Source: Brachypodius melanocephalos (Eukaryota; Chordata; Aves; Passeriformes; Pycnonotidae). From it: 64,000 nt of DNA. Under the pieces are notes generated by a model. The model ran no database searches. It saw only the letters and a program-made list of their open reading frames with translations, and was not told the origin of the DNA. A program made the position numbers and the translations under genes. The stretch is from contig VZSR01000055.1 of assembly GCA_013398615.1 (NCBI GenBank), forward strand, positions 4,912,717 through 4,976,716, given 5' to 3'. Shown here piece after piece: positions 52,701 to 63,489 of this stretch (positions are counted from its first letter, which is position 1; the number at the start of each line of letters is the position of its first letter).

Positions 52701-55700
52701 TCATAGACACAAGAAAATTCTTGTCACCTCATACCATAAGCATTAATGGTGTCCTTAGAACTTGCTTTTAATCCCAGGTTTGCCCAGCCCTGCTGAATTA
52801 ACATGGGTCAGCAGATGTGTGAGGCTGGACTGGAACAGGTTTTCAGGTCACTTCTCTGTAGCCCTGTTGACAGCCCTGGGTCCTTTCACATGCCTCAGGC
52901 TGAACTTTCCCTGTTGATGGTGCCAAGCAGCTCTGGAATATTCCTGAAAAATGTTATCTGGGAGAAACTTCCTGACTTCTGCCATGGGGACATCCACAGA
53001 AAAGTTCAGCAATGGAGAGGCATTACTGTCATGAAATTCATACATTTTGCATCTTCCCCACCCCAGAATAATGTTCTCCAATAAATAACTTGCCCACTTG
53101 TCTGATCACAAGTCTCAGCACATTACTGTAACTTCTGATGATTGCCAGGCTTTTGAGATTGTCTTGATGTGAATCAACAAACACTAAAGTCAAATATTAA
53201 GGCATCAAGGGAAAAAAAAAAAAAAAAAAAAAAAGCAGCAAGGAAAATCCACACTAGGGTAGAATATCAACATTCTTTCTCATGACTGACCTCTGAAGCA
53301 TTTCAAGTTTTGTTTTTCAGCTAATCCTCCTGCAGAAAGCCAGATTTAAGTCTGTGAAGACATGTCCACACTGCTCAATTCCATGACTTATACAAAAATC
53401 TATTTAGAGACTTTAAATATGCATAGGGGAGCAGAGATACCACAGCAGTATCATTTGGAATGGTTCAAATACAAGAAAATCATTTGCATATTGGCAGGTT
53501 ACTGTGCAGATCCTTTGCAGCTTCCAAAAACGCATCTTTTGGATACTATTAAGTAATCCTACATTTGCTTGCTATGAAAAAATATCTGTAGAATCAAGGT
53601 TTAGTAAGAGTTGCACCCATTAAATGTTACTGTTTCAGAGAACAGCCCTAAAAGCTCTGACGCAGCCAGAAGATACCACTGTGCTGTTTAACCTTTATGC
53701 TTGAACAGCCCTCTGAAAGACACATATCTGATTGAACCAGAAGACCTTAAGAAAAAAATCCCATAATCTTCTAGTCCTGAACATGTTACTTCTTAGTGAA
53801 ATCTTCCATTCTTGATCACAGTCCAAGGAAATCATTTATGTAGAGTTTGAGAAAAATACCTTCTTCCCTATGATTAAAAATAGCCAAACTTAGTTTCCAC
53901 TGGGCGTGTTTTAGAAAATAGCTTGCTCTTAGTTATCTCTCCAGTAAAGCTTGCACAACAGCTAGGGAATAAAACAAAACTATATCTACTTTCTGTTACA
54001 TAAGAAACAGCACTGAATTGCAGCCCACTGTGGTTAATAATGCACATTTGCAACAATTTTATGAAGAATTTAAATGATAATGTAACAGTAATTCAAAATA
54101 AGGCTTAGAAAATCTTCATGCTGCAACATCAGTGATATGGATTCAACTCCACAAAAACTCAAAACATAAAAAATTTATTTATTTTCATGCTAAATTTTTA
54201 GAGTTCTTAAGTTATCAGAGTTCTGTTGTTCTGTTTTGTTGTAGCTAACTGCTTCAGTTACTATCTAACTCCCCAAGCAAGAAAAGGCAAGGAAAATGGA
54301 GAAAAGCTTTTGAGTGTGGCCAAATTAATAATCTAAATTCATGCCAGACATAGATTCATTACAAAGTTTGTCTCAATCTCAAAAACTGAAATATTTCCCA
54401 CTGAGAATCCAAAAATGGCACAGCCACACTTACTTCTATTTCCAAAATGATTTACAGGTTAATTCGTTTTCAGCAAGGAAAGAATAACAATAAAATAATT
54501 GGAGTTTACTTCTCTCTTCCTCCCCAAAATAAAAGTCCTCTCCACATTTTTTTGGTCTAAGTTCTGTGCTCTGCATCACAAATTTATCACAAAAATAGCC
54601 TTGGGCTACAAATCCCAACTTGTTCAGAATACCCTTCACTTTCAACTCATTGTTACTTTTACTTTGGTGCAGAGAGAAGTAGCTCTAATCTCCAAAACTA
54701 CTTTTCATATATACATATAACCACTGACATTGATTGTTGTTACGTTTTGATTACAGTGCAATGTCACAAACCAAACAAAAAAGATACTGGAATTAACTTC
54801 CTGTGTTGCAAGAGGGGAAAAAAAAAAAAAAAACAAACTCAAAACCAAAAACGAGGAAAGAATCCTAACCACAAAAACCATGAGAGATCGTCTGCAAGAG
54901 CTCAAACTGAGGGCTAAGGAACTACAGATAGCTGGGGAAAACAATGGTGCAACTGTACAAGAAGAGGAGCAGGAGGAGTTTGAACAGCAGGCCATTATTT
55001 ATGAAAAAGAGCCCATAACTGAAAGGCACTTGCATGAAATCCAGAAGCTTCAGAACGAAATTAATAATCTGGTGGAAGAAGTCAGTAAGTTCAGCCAACA
55101 ACAAAAAAGCCTCGTGTCTTCAATGAGACGATTCAGCGTCCTCAAGAAGGAATCCAACATAGCAAGGGAAATCAAAATCCAAGCTGAACACGTACGCAAA
55201 TGTTTGGATGAATTGTCAAAAACAGTGAAGAGAGCTGAAAATGAGCATGGGCCAGCCCGAGCCACGGTGAGGATCCTGGCAGCCCAGCATGCCTTCCTGT
55301 CCCACCGCTACCTCCAGGCCATGCTCTCCTACAATGAGGCCATCACTGCCAAGCAGGATAAGTGCAGGACCTTCATCTGCCGCCAGCTGGAGGTGGCAGG
55401 TAAAGAGGTGTCTGAGGAGGAAGTCAATGACATGCTCCACCAAGGAAAATGGGAGATTTTCAATGAAAATCTACTCACAGAAGTCAAGATTACTAAAGCT
55501 CAGCTGTCAGAGATTGAACAGAGACACAAAGAACTGGTCAATCTGGAGAACCAGATCAAAGATGTGAAAGAACTCTTTATCCAGATCTCACTTCTGGTGG
55601 AGGAGCAAGGGGAGATGATCAACAACATAGAAATCTGCATGAACAACACTCAAGAATATACTCAAGTATCTAAAGAAAAGTTTGGGCTTGCAGTCAGGTA

Positions 55701-58700
55701 TAAAAAAAGAAACCCTTGCAAAGCAATTTGCTGCTGGTGTTGTCCATGCTGTAGATGACACAAGAAATGAACTGCTTGAAACATCAGCGGTTCCTCCACA
55801 CCAAACTGATCTGGGAAAGCACTCAGACTTTCAACTGCTCACTTTTCTTCCCATTTTCCTTTCAGCAGACCTCTTAGGAAAAACTGCATCCATTTTTCAA
55901 AACAGTAAAGACTTTTATGGTTGTCACAGAAACACCTGAACTGCAGGAAACGATCAAAGGATAAAAGTGACACTTTTCGGTTCTTCTGAACTTCATCGAA
56001 GTTTAAAAGTACTAAAGTTTAGTTTGGTTCTTCAAACTAACACAGTGTGGCAACGAACTCCCTGTGCTGTTGGGAAGCATTGAAAATACTGTCAATCTCA
56101 GAGACAGGATTCATAAAAATGTTTTATTTACTTTTCACAAAATAATAATAAGTATTTTTAATTGCCTTGTGTTTTAGCATTTATAAATGTTTTTTTCCCC
56201 AGGAATCTGAAATCCTACAAAACAAGTCCACACATGAAGCAGACACCATTACTAACAACCCAAAATGGGATGCCTAAACGAAACAAGAGGTCAGAAAACT
56301 TAGCAGGAATGTTTCAATACCAACTCTATAGGAAAAATTCATAAACTTTTAATAAACTGATACAGAGATTTATATTATTCAGCTCCACAGGCACAGCCCT
56401 ATCAGGATAAGGGAATATGATCCTTAATTACACACTCACAAGTCACATTCTTAATGCTGCCTATCCTACCTAAATACACAGCCACATTTGCAGTCTCACT
56501 TCTGCTAGCACAAAGATTAACAAAGAAAATAGAATAAAAAATAGAATTCCATCCTTACACCCCCTACTCCTCCCCCATAATCTAGAACCAGAGAATGATT
56601 TAGGTTGGAAGGAACCTCCTGTAATCAATTCTTTTTGGAACTGAGTGAGAAATAGCTCTCCATGCAATTTAACAGACAATAGAAATGTAACTGAGACAAA
56701 AAAAGTTATTTCCAAAAAGAAACTAAAAGAAAATGCCACACTAAAACCAAATAGCAAACCAGAACTGTATTCCTGAACTGCTTTGTGCTGTGCAAAGACA
56801 CAATCAATACCACTTTATTTGGATAGTCAGAGAAGGCAGAACAAACTGCATTGCAATTCAGCTAGACACTAAGTGAACTGGATATTTTTAGTTGCATGTA
56901 GTGGGAAAAAAAAAAAATCTACTATCAAAGCAATTTTCACATTGTGATATTTAGAAATAGCTGGATTCCTTCCATCCCAGATTAAAACTGCAGCTGAAAT
57001 TAACTGATACTAAAATACAATCAAATGCCTGAATCTTAAAGTCAAAAGTATTATTTACACAGTAGCAACAAAAAATAAACTTAGATGATGACACCACTGA
57101 AACTATTACATTAAATACTCTCCCCTTAACTCCATATATTAAAAATACCTTTATGTTCCAAGGGCAGAGTAGAAATCAGCCACTAAACAAGAGCTGTACT
57201 TTCAATTGTGGAATAAAACTCAAGTTTTCAAAATCCAAGTTTTAATACTTAAGAACCCAGCTGCCTGAGTAAGTCATCTCCAGCTGTAAATTGGTTAGAA
57301 ACAGGCAAAAATAAAACACACTGGAGAACTGGGAAGTGAGAAAGACTTGTGGAAACCTTCTCCTTGATAGGGGGTACAATTAACTGAAAATAAACAGTAT
57401 GAAATAGTAATATGAACTACAGTTTAAACAGAATTTGATATTGAGCATTCAAAATTATTAGCAGCAGCAATTTTGCAGTAATCACTAAAGTAACTTCCCA
57501 GTGTTATCAGTAGTTACATAAATATGTAGAAAACCAAACAAATTAAAGCCCAGATGCAAGTGTTATATGAAGAAAAGTGAAACATTAATAGCTATAATCC
57601 CTTATCACCAAAATAACAGATAGAAAGTAGCTTTCTCCTCCCAAAATAACTTCCCAAAAATTTCCTTGGTATAAAATATCAGTCACAGCACACGGACTTG
57701 CATTTCCCATTGCACACGCTCCATGTAAACTTTAAAAAACCCCCAAAACCGAAACAAAGACTCAAAACAAACACAACTAATCCCACACAAAAGCAGCATT
57801 TGCCTGCATAGTATTGTGTCTGTGTGCTCCCTTCTGATAAAGGAAAGGACAAAAATAATCCTAAGTAAAGAAAATTTAAACTTGCATACCTATGTAAATC
57901 CTGAGGAGCTACCAGAAGAACTTACCCATAAACATAAATTAGGTGATAACCCTGAACAGTAAAAAAACCCCACATGACAAGTTTAACATCTCTAAGTAAT
58001 TTATACCAAGGGACAGTAAAAGACAATAATATCAACACTTGAGGAAAACTGTCTTAAAATGATTCTATGACACCTCCATGGGCAGCAATATATAACAACA
58101 TGGGAGAGCAGCAATTAAATTTGTAGAAAATATCACATTGAACATCAGATTTCTCATATTCCCATATTTCTGTAAGACAGTATTTAGCACCAATTTTATG
58201 TCCAATTTTATGTGCAATTCAGCCTATTCTGCACAGATTAAAATGCACTAATTAAAAAATGTAGCAAGGTATTAGGGAACTTATTGGTACATGGGTAGCA
58301 TGTATCTCATTATTTAAAAAACCAACAAAACCAAAAACCCACAAACAAAATCTGAACATCAAAATAGACACAATGTTAAAAAAGGCTACCTTTCAGCATA
58401 AATTTGGAAATCTGACAATACAGGAAAGAATTCTCTCAGAGGGAGCATAAACCAAAGAACTACTGGATCCCTCTACAGAACTGGGACACTGCAAAAGCAA
58501 ATTCTGATCAAAGGCTTGACATTTAATCTAATAAAAAATATTAACATCAACAAACTTGGTTTAGTCACCATTAGAGCAATTAATAAACACACTCGGCGTT
58601 CTGATTAGCTACTGATAGGGATCAAAAAGCAGTATCAAGATGCAGGGAAGTGAGTGAGTTCTCTGCAGGTCCAGTCAGCCACCCAAACAAACTCCATTAC

Positions 58701-61700
58701 GGGATTAGAGCATAGAGATTTCTACCAAAAAAAAAACCCCAAAACAACCAAACAAAACCAAAATACAACCCAACCTCCCCCGCCATGAAGCTGTATTTCA
58801 TTAAAAAAAAAACCACAGCACACTTTTCCACTGTCACAGCTGCATTTTCAAAATACATTTGAGTTAAACTAAGCTGGCTTTATTGCCTTCCGTGTGCGAG
58901 TAACATTCAGAGCAATGAAAGGTAAAATCTGATCTATTTTCAACATATACACCATTACTTTGCTGAACTACTGCACTTCATGAATACAATTAACCAGGTT
59001 CAGCTTCAAACCAGCAGAGCATCACTATTTCTTGACAATAAGAGGCCACTCCTCTTACCTGTACAGATTCCTTATGATGGCACAGGAATGTTGTGGAATT
59101 TATGCATTATGGAGGCCTTATCATTATGGTCTCAGCAGACATAATGATACTGACTCGATAAACCATTTTAAACTTTCAGAATTTATTTTTCAGCTTCAAA
59201 AGAGTATTTGTTATCAAGTATTTTTGGTGTGGAATTTAATAAAATACCTTCTTTCCAATATTTTTACAAACCCTATTAAACAGAGAAATGTGCCCAGTAC
59301 AATTAAAGCAAGCCTCCTTTAAAGAGATTTTGCTGATCACGTACCAGCAGCACCATGTGTTAAGTGAACAAGACATTTATTGCTGAGGCATTACACTATT
59401 CCTGAGTATAATGAGCCATTTACCATTAAATTAATTGATGCAGGCATAAGTAACAACAAAATTTTTACATCATGTTGTCATGCCAAATTTGTAAAGCCTT
59501 TTAACCAAGTATTTCAAGTAATATTAGAATTTTAAAGCATTAAAAAATCCCACCTTGTTATTTTTCCATGGCTAATGAAAGAGGAGAGAAATAAATATTC
59601 CTGAGGAGGATTAAATGAAACATAAAACTATAAAACTAACTGTAATATTGGTTATTGCTAAAGTTACACCAGTATTAGTTACAACAGAAATAGTTCTTTA
59701 GGTCTAAATTCACCCAATTTCAGATTATTAGAAGAACATTTATTACATTACTTACACTAATACAGGTTTTCCTGATATCTTAGGGCTTTTTAGAACTTCT
59801 ATCATGGCTTGTTTTGTTTCTTCCATTCTTTCAATGTCACTGGAATCCACCACAAATATCACACCGTAGGACTCAGCATAGTAATTCTTCCAGATATTCC
59901 GAATGCGTCTTCCACCTCCTAAGTCAAAGATGGTGACTTCAAAGCGTCCCTGTTTCAGATCAATTTTGGAAAACCCAACTGTGGGAGCCACATCTTCAGG
60001 AGACTCTGTCAAAGAAGAAATCCTTCGGTTTAAAGAGGATTTTACAGTGGGATTTGTGTAGCAAAATCTGTGTTTTAAAACCACGGAGTGAAACCTCTCT
60101 GTTAAATACTACTGACCACATTTTTGCTTACATGAAGGTTTTCCCTCTCCTTGGGGAATTTTAAATTAACTAGTCTCTCAACTGGTTACTTTACATTAAT
60201 TTAGATAGGAGCACTGGGGGAGTGGGAAGGGGGGAGAAAAGAGAGGGCCCAAAAAGCAGATTATAATATTTCACACCACAGTTTCATTGTAGTGGTGGTG
60301 ACTGTACTGCATTTTCACTTCCACTCTCATTTCCATGGTAGTAATTCAACTTTGAGAAGGAAAACAACCAAAACAGTTAATGCACTATGACCTGGGAACA
60401 CTTGTGCTCTGCCAAATGTATTTTTTTGTCCTTCATGCTTGCCAAAACAGCTTCAGAAGTTCAAACCAAGGGCTGAGATGAAATAACTGAAACCATGCTC
60501 TTCTGAGATGTCAATTACTTGATTCCCTTTATTAGAGGCCAGGTTTTAGCCTTTGTTTGTTTGCTTTTTTTTATTTGCTGATTTTTTTCTAATTTGCCAT
60601 GTAATATGCTAAAAAATTATAGATTTCTATGTAATACTTTGGCTTGCTGTCTCCCTTTCCTGAGGGCAAAGATAGCCTGGACTCACCTCACACCACACTA
60701 AGCTATGCCTGCAGGGCTTAGTGAGATAATTGGATCTCTATTTTATGCAGCTGGGTAGCACAAGGCAAGAGAAACATGTAAAATTCAGCTTGTTGAGAGG
60801 AAAAAAAACGAAGGCCTGGCTAAAAGCACTGAGCTCTGAAGAGCAGTGCAGAAACTGAATCCTCACCAGCCTTCCGCTCCTACCCTTAAGACAGCCAAGA
60901 TGGGCATTCAGGATATTTAACCCCTAGGGAACACTCACAGAAATCAGAACTATCTTTTCCTTGAGTTTCCCTTTAGAAATACACATCTTTATCTCATTTT
61001 TTCCCCTGAAAAATAGGACTTTTAGAAATAACTGTCATATTCAGATGGTGAAAATATTAAAGGTGATTTTCAAATAGAACAGAAGGCTAAATAATGAAAC
61101 ACTCCTGTTCTCAGGGCAAAGATGGAGGAATAGGAGAAACTACTCATGATTTTATTTGTGCTTTAGCAAGTCTGTGACCTTACATAACACAAGTAAACAA
61201 ACTCGAGGTGGAGTCTCCAAGTCTGCCAAAACACTACTAAGTAAACTCTTGTTCTTGCACAAGATGAAAGTTATTTAGAAAGACAATCCCGCAAGTGGAA
61301 GGAAAAAAAAATACAGAATTTTTGTTTTCATAAGCACAAGTTTTATCTCAAATTGTATCCTGCTTGCATGCACCAGGGCAAAGTACCCTTCAAAATCAAG
61401 TGCCTTCTTAGTGGCAGTTTTATTTATCATCATTTTCTGTTTACAAATAATGATAAAAAATATGTAACACTAGAGCCATCCTTAAAGTTATGCACACCAG
61501 TTTCCTTCTTTTAAACCTTTTCTTATATATACTTAGTTACAACAGTGATTTTTACATAAAGTTTACTGCTGTATGCACATTACTGGAATGGTCACCTGAA
61601 AGCAACTTCAGCACGTGCACACAAGGAAGAAAGAGAAAAAAAATCAAGTCCACTGACTGTATTGTCCATTGTAACGTTTAATGTATTAAGATGTCATCTA

Positions 61701-63489
61701 TGTGGTATTTGGATGGTACAACCACCAACATTTTCTTTCAGCAATATGGGGGAAGAGATGCATTAAGAGATGAAGCAATATTTTCAGATTTAAATGATGG
61801 AAAATTAGGAATGATACTCTCAGTGCTCCATTTGGATGATAAATTAATCACTTACCTCCTTGAATTCCTCGGACTGTAGCAGTTTTCCCAGCATTATCAA
61901 GACCCACCATTATTAGTGTCACCTTCCTCCATAAGGAGAAAAAAAAAGACAAAGAAATTTAATTTTTTTTTCCTTTAGCTACACATCATTTATTCTATTT
62001 TTTAAACACATGCACAGCAATTTTACCACCAAATACTAGAAAGAAGACACATCAAAATACCAAGGCATTGTTACTATTGTGTGCCTGGTGTTTAATATGT
62101 TTAATCATCTGATTAGACAGAACAGCAGAACAAGGTATGAAATGAAAAGTCTCATATCATGGTCTAAGTTTGACATGAGGCAATGACTCTGCTTTCAACT
62201 GGTACTTGGCCTGCTGCAATTTAATTTCACGGTATTTTAAATTTTATTTGGTGTGGTCATGGTCCCTTTAACAATTTCTGTAATTGCAGTTCTATTCCCC
62301 TGTATTTTTACCATCTCTCTGCCTCAAAGTTATTCCTGTATTAGAAAATTATTTCTGTCTCCATCAGTGTGTCTGAACGACCCCACAGAGTGTACAACAC
62401 TTGTGCAGACAACATCAGATGCTGGAAATAAATATGTGGGACTTACCATGGCTTTGTTTCTCGACTGTAAATGTGCAAACCAGTGGTGCTAGGAGTGCAC
62501 AGTTTATCAGCAAACTGGTATATAAGTTAATATTTTAACCAGGATAGGATTTTAAAAGTCACAAGAAAACTGTATTTATGTGTGTGTACCTCAGTTCTTT
62601 CTCCTGTTTGCAAAGACTCAGTGGTCAAATCAATCTGCTCAATTTTATGCCTCTTTAAGTGATGGAATTCTAAAAACCATTGCAAACTTGAAACTGTAAT
62701 AATATCAAACATGTTGTATAATTTATACAAATTTCTTTCAGAAGAGCAAGAAACCTCTAAGAAAAGAACCCCAAAAAATAAAGAAATTATACTTTAGAAT
62801 CTCAAAATGCAGAAACTGGAAGAGTAAGGCAAAACCCAACCAAACTTTACCCTCAGCAGCTTAGAGGCTTGCTGTGATGGAGTGACCAGAGCAGTGGACA
62901 AAGGAAGGATTACAGATATCATTTATCTGGACTTCTGTCCAAATTGGAGAGATGGGCTCAGTGGATGGACTGGTAGGACAGTCACAGCCAGAGATAGTGG
63001 TGACAGCTGGGAGTCCCAGTGGACATCAGTGACCAGCAGTGCCCCTCTGAGGTACATACTGGGACCAGTATGGTTTAATATCCTCATTAATGAGACAGAA
63101 AAGGTGCTGAGGGCATCCTCAGCAAGTCTGCAGGTGAGTGGTGAGGCTGACACACCTGAAGGACGGGAAGCCATCCAAAGAGAACTGCACAAGAAGTGGC
63201 CCGTGGGAATATCAGGAGGTTTAGTAAGACCAAGTACAGGGTTCTGCACTTGGGTCAGGGCATCAGCACAGGCTGGGGGATGAACAGAGGGAGAAGAGCC
63301 CTGGGGAGAAAAAACTTGGGGGTGCTGGTGGATGAGAGGCTGGACATGATCAAATATGAAACAATGAATAAAACAGAGTTGAAATACAATTTGGGAAGGT
63401 GAGAAATGTCAAGTACTTTCCCATGTTTACCTGACAGGTTCCCTCCACCGTTTTAGCCAGTTGCAGCAATTGGCCATTAGATTGAACAT
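34689..63489 (-). CDS. ARL13B: ARL13B, ciliary ARL-family GTPase (whole coding span, 10 exons)
   Basis: Ten minus-strand exons (63431-63489, 61856-61926, 59756-60005, 43661-43766, 41197-41399, 40123-40216, 38744-38960, 38212-38328, 37718-37786, 34689-34765) splice into 1263 nt, 420 aa plus stop; human is 428 aa. Family role: membrane-anchored ciliary GTPase, exchange factor for ARL3, needed for cilium structure and Hedgehog signalling. Seen here: palmitoylation cysteines C8-C9, P-loop GLDNAGKT (28-35), DLGGG with Gly75 where most ARFs carry the catalytic Gln, R79 (the residue hit in Joubert syndrome), NKQD (130-133), a charged coiled coil (about 190-280), ciliary-targeting RVEP (350-353) and a proline-rich tail ending in SDTHDVIA. 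Every junction keeps frame. STX19 lies in intron 3 on the other strand. Residues about 265-333 are poorly conserved. Confidence 0.96.
36345..36465 (+). mobile_element. CR1 LINE 3' end fragment in ARL13B intron 9
   Basis: Diverged: GGCAGTGCTGGGTTAACAGT, CTCAATGACCTTCAGTGTCC and TTTCCAATCTCAGTAATTCT resemble the last 100 bases of CR1. Confidence 0.65.
37718..37786 (-). CDS. ARL13B: ARL13B coding exon 9
   Basis: 69 nt, acceptor TTTCCTTTAG|TTGGA, donor CATCCTG|GTAATT. It encodes VGWGTPKLNRLRKLEPLGET plus HHP, nearly identical to human. The longer ORF across this position is in another frame. Confidence 0.95.
38212..38328 (-). CDS. ARL13B: ARL13B coding exon 8 (RVEP ciliary signal)
   Basis: 117 nt, acceptor TTGGATGTAG|ATAAC, donor CCACCAG|GTAAGT. 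A lysine-rich run (KKKSKKPKLKRGH) leads into RVEP at 350-353, the RVxP ciliary targeting motif, then a proline-rich stretch. Confidence 0.95.
38445..38575 (+). repeat. 60-bp tandem duplication in ARL13B intron 7
   Basis: The block from 38451 (AAATTATGGGAAATGTAAAT) recurs exactly 60 bp later from 38511 (AAATATTGGGAAATACAAGT), with TTTGCTCTAGAAAATAAA against TTTGCTGTAGAAAATAAA. A partial third copy follows. Confidence 0.85.
38744..38960 (-). CDS. ARL13B: ARL13B coding exon 7 (divergent linker)
   Basis: 217 nt, acceptor TTTTTGTTAG|AATGA, donor GACTCAG|GTAAAA, phase 0 to 1. It encodes NEKQLEKEKKRQKLETEK, recognisably homologous, then a Ser/Gln/Glu-rich linker that I cannot align to human. Splice sites and frame agree on both sides. 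Confidence 0.92.
40123..40216 (-). CDS. ARL13B: ARL13B coding exon 6
   Basis: 94 nt, donor TCTGAG|GTAGGA. It encodes EKEEGNAPEEEDPEPGKCG then NPFQPISAVISE; the human counterpart carries LDPEPTNPFQPIASVI. The acceptor is the unusual CCAAAG|GGAAAA with no pyrimidine tract next to it. A TAA lies in frame a few codons upstream, so this AG is the only one that keeps the frame. Confidence 0.9.
41197..41399 (-). CDS. ARL13B: ARL13B coding exon 5 (end of G domain, coiled coil)
   Basis: 203 nt, acceptor TATTTACAG|GAACC, donor CAGAG|GTATTC, phase 0 to 2. It encodes GKKIDKSIKKGLFWLLHIIA, the last G-domain helix, then a charged coil with EEQEKLERAERVRRIREQR. The open frame continues into introns on both sides; the exon bounds come from splice sites and human alignment. 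Confidence 0.96.
43661..43766 (-). CDS. ARL13B: ARL13B coding exon 4 (NKQD)
   Basis: 106 nt, acceptor CCCTCTAG|GCTGG, donor CAAATT|GTAAGT. It encodes LANKQDREGALSEADVIESL and LVNEHKCLCQI, holding the guanine-specificity motif NKQD. Confidence 0.97.
48855..48871. repeat. A17 homopolymer
   Basis: An A run in ARL13B intron 3. Confidence 0.95.
50145..50240 (+). mobile_element. CR1 LINE fragment in ARL13B intron 3
   Basis: A short match around GATTTAGATCTCATGTTAGG and GGCTCTGGCACAGGTTGCCC, typical of the CR1 3' untranslated part, plus orientation. Confidence 0.75.
51055..51140. repeat. CAAA-rich low-complexity tract
   Basis: A run of AAACAAAC and related units. Similar tracts occur at 8245-8325 and 58725-58770. 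No coding meaning. Confidence 0.8.
52042..52069. repeat. Perfect 12-bp inverted repeat
   Basis: TATTTATAGCTA, a 4-base CATA loop, then TAGCTATAAATA. It could form a hairpin; no function is indicated. Confidence 0.9.
53212..53234. repeat. A23 homopolymer
   Basis: An A run in ARL13B intron 3; no adjoining retroposed sequence recognised. Confidence 0.95.
54757..54879 (+). other. STX19: Possible STX19 5' UTR after a candidate acceptor
   Basis: A T-rich stretch ending GATTACAG|TGC gives a plausible acceptor at 54756|54757, fitting the human arrangement of a non-coding exon before the coding exon. The leader would contain an 11-codon upstream ORF (54761-54796) and a run of 16 A (54818-54833). The upstream exon was not identified. 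Confidence 0.35.
54880..55758 (+). CDS. STX19: STX19, syntaxin-19, nested in ARL13B intron 3
   Basis: A single-exon ORF of 292 aa (human 294) starting at ACCATGA and beginning MRDRLQELKLRAKEL. Family role: plasma-membrane or recycling-route t-SNARE of epithelial cells. Seen here: an N-terminal syntaxin helical domain (about 40-160) with ERHLHEIQKLQ and QQQKSLVSSMRRFS, the conserved EVNDMLHQGKWEIFNE linker (181-196), and a SNARE motif (about 205-268) whose zero-layer glutamine is Q243 in EEQGEM. Instead of a transmembrane helix the chain ends in a cysteine cluster (C280, C284, C285, C287, C288, C290, C291), the family's palmitoylation anchor. It lies antisense inside ARL13B intron 3, as in human. 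Residues 105-160 are the most diverged from human. The DNA here is GC-richer than the surrounding intron. Confidence 0.97.
   Translation: MRDRLQELKLRAKELQIAGENNGATVQEEEQEEFEQQAIIYEKEPITERHLHEIQKLQNEINNLVEEVSKFSQQQKSLVSSMRRFSVLKKESNIAREIKIQAEHVRKCLDELSKTVKRAENEHGPARATVRILAAQHAFLSHRYLQAMLSYNEAITAKQDKCRTFICRQLEVAGKEVSEEEVNDMLHQGKWEIFNENLLTEVKITKAQLSEIEQRHKELVNLENQIKDVKELFIQISLLVEEQGEMINNIEICMNNTQEYTQVSKEKFGLAVRYKKRNPCKAICCWCCPCCR
56351..56356 (+). terminator. Candidate STX19 poly(A) signal
   Basis: AATAAA about 590 nt after the STX19 stop, in AT-rich DNA with no ORF of note between. Other weaker hexamer variants are nearby. Confidence 0.4.
56586..56630 (-). mobile_element. CR1 LINE 3' terminal scrap
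   Basis: About 45 bp with ATGATTTAGGTTGGAAGGAA CCTCC, the complement of the extreme CR1 3' end. Too short for subfamily assignment. Confidence 0.6.
59756..60005 (-). CDS. ARL13B: ARL13B coding exon 3 (switch regions)
   Basis: 250 nt, acceptor TTTGACAG|AGTCT, donor TTAGT|GTAAGT. It encodes residues about 44-127: PEDVAPTVGFSK (switch I), FDLGGGRRIRNIWKNYYAES (switch II with Gly75 and R79) and GVIFVVDSSD. Nearly identical to human apart from scattered changes. Confidence 0.97.
61856..61926 (-). CDS. ARL13B: ARL13B coding exon 2 (P-loop)
   Basis: 71 nt, acceptor TATGGAG|GAAGG, donor GGAG|GTAAGT. It encodes KVTLIMVGLDNAGKTATVR, the G1 nucleotide-binding loop. It is too short to show as an ORF and was found by motif. 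Confidence 0.96.
62870..63360 (+). mobile_element. CR1 LINE reverse-transcriptase remnant in ARL13B intron 1
   Basis: In translation the piece shows decayed C-terminal CR1 reverse-transcriptase blocks: DKGRITDIIYLDF, then LGPVWFNILINE, then in another frame KYRVLHLGQG and LGVLVDERLDM. The segment between the first two blocks is shortened and frames change, so it is dead. It is antisense to ARL13B and ends about 70 bp from the exon 1 donor. Confidence 0.87.
63431..63489 (-). CDS. ARL13B: ARL13B coding exon 1
   Basis: The ATG at 63489-63487 opens MFNLMANCCNWLKRWREPV, ending at CTGTCAG|GTAAAC in phase 2. C8 and C9 match the palmitoylated cysteines of the family. A strong acceptor, TTTCTTTCTAG|GATTG, lies at 63604, so this may be the second exon of the mRNA, with 115 nt of 5' UTR here and a non-coding exon beyond the window. 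Confidence 0.94.

Larger units (their letters stand above)
43767..59755 (-). other. ARL13B: ARL13B intron 3, host of STX19
   Basis: About 16 kb between exon 3 and exon 4. It carries STX19 on the plus strand, two short CR1 fragments (50.15 and 56.59 kb), poly(A) runs and a perfect 12-bp inverted repeat. No other coding sequence was supported. Confidence 0.85.
60006..63430 (-). other. ARL13B: ARL13B introns 1 and 2
   Basis: Intron 1 (61927-63430) holds a CR1 reverse-transcriptase remnant near its donor. Intron 2 (60006-61855) is AT-rich and shows nothing recognisable. Confidence 0.8.

Noticed and set aside
52803..53084. 93-aa plus-strand ORF
   Set aside because: An open frame also exists on the opposite strand at the same place and neither resembles a known protein.
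54705..54995. Ser/Cys-rich minus-strand ORF
   Set aside because: Antisense of the STX19 start; the plus-strand frame is clearly the real one.
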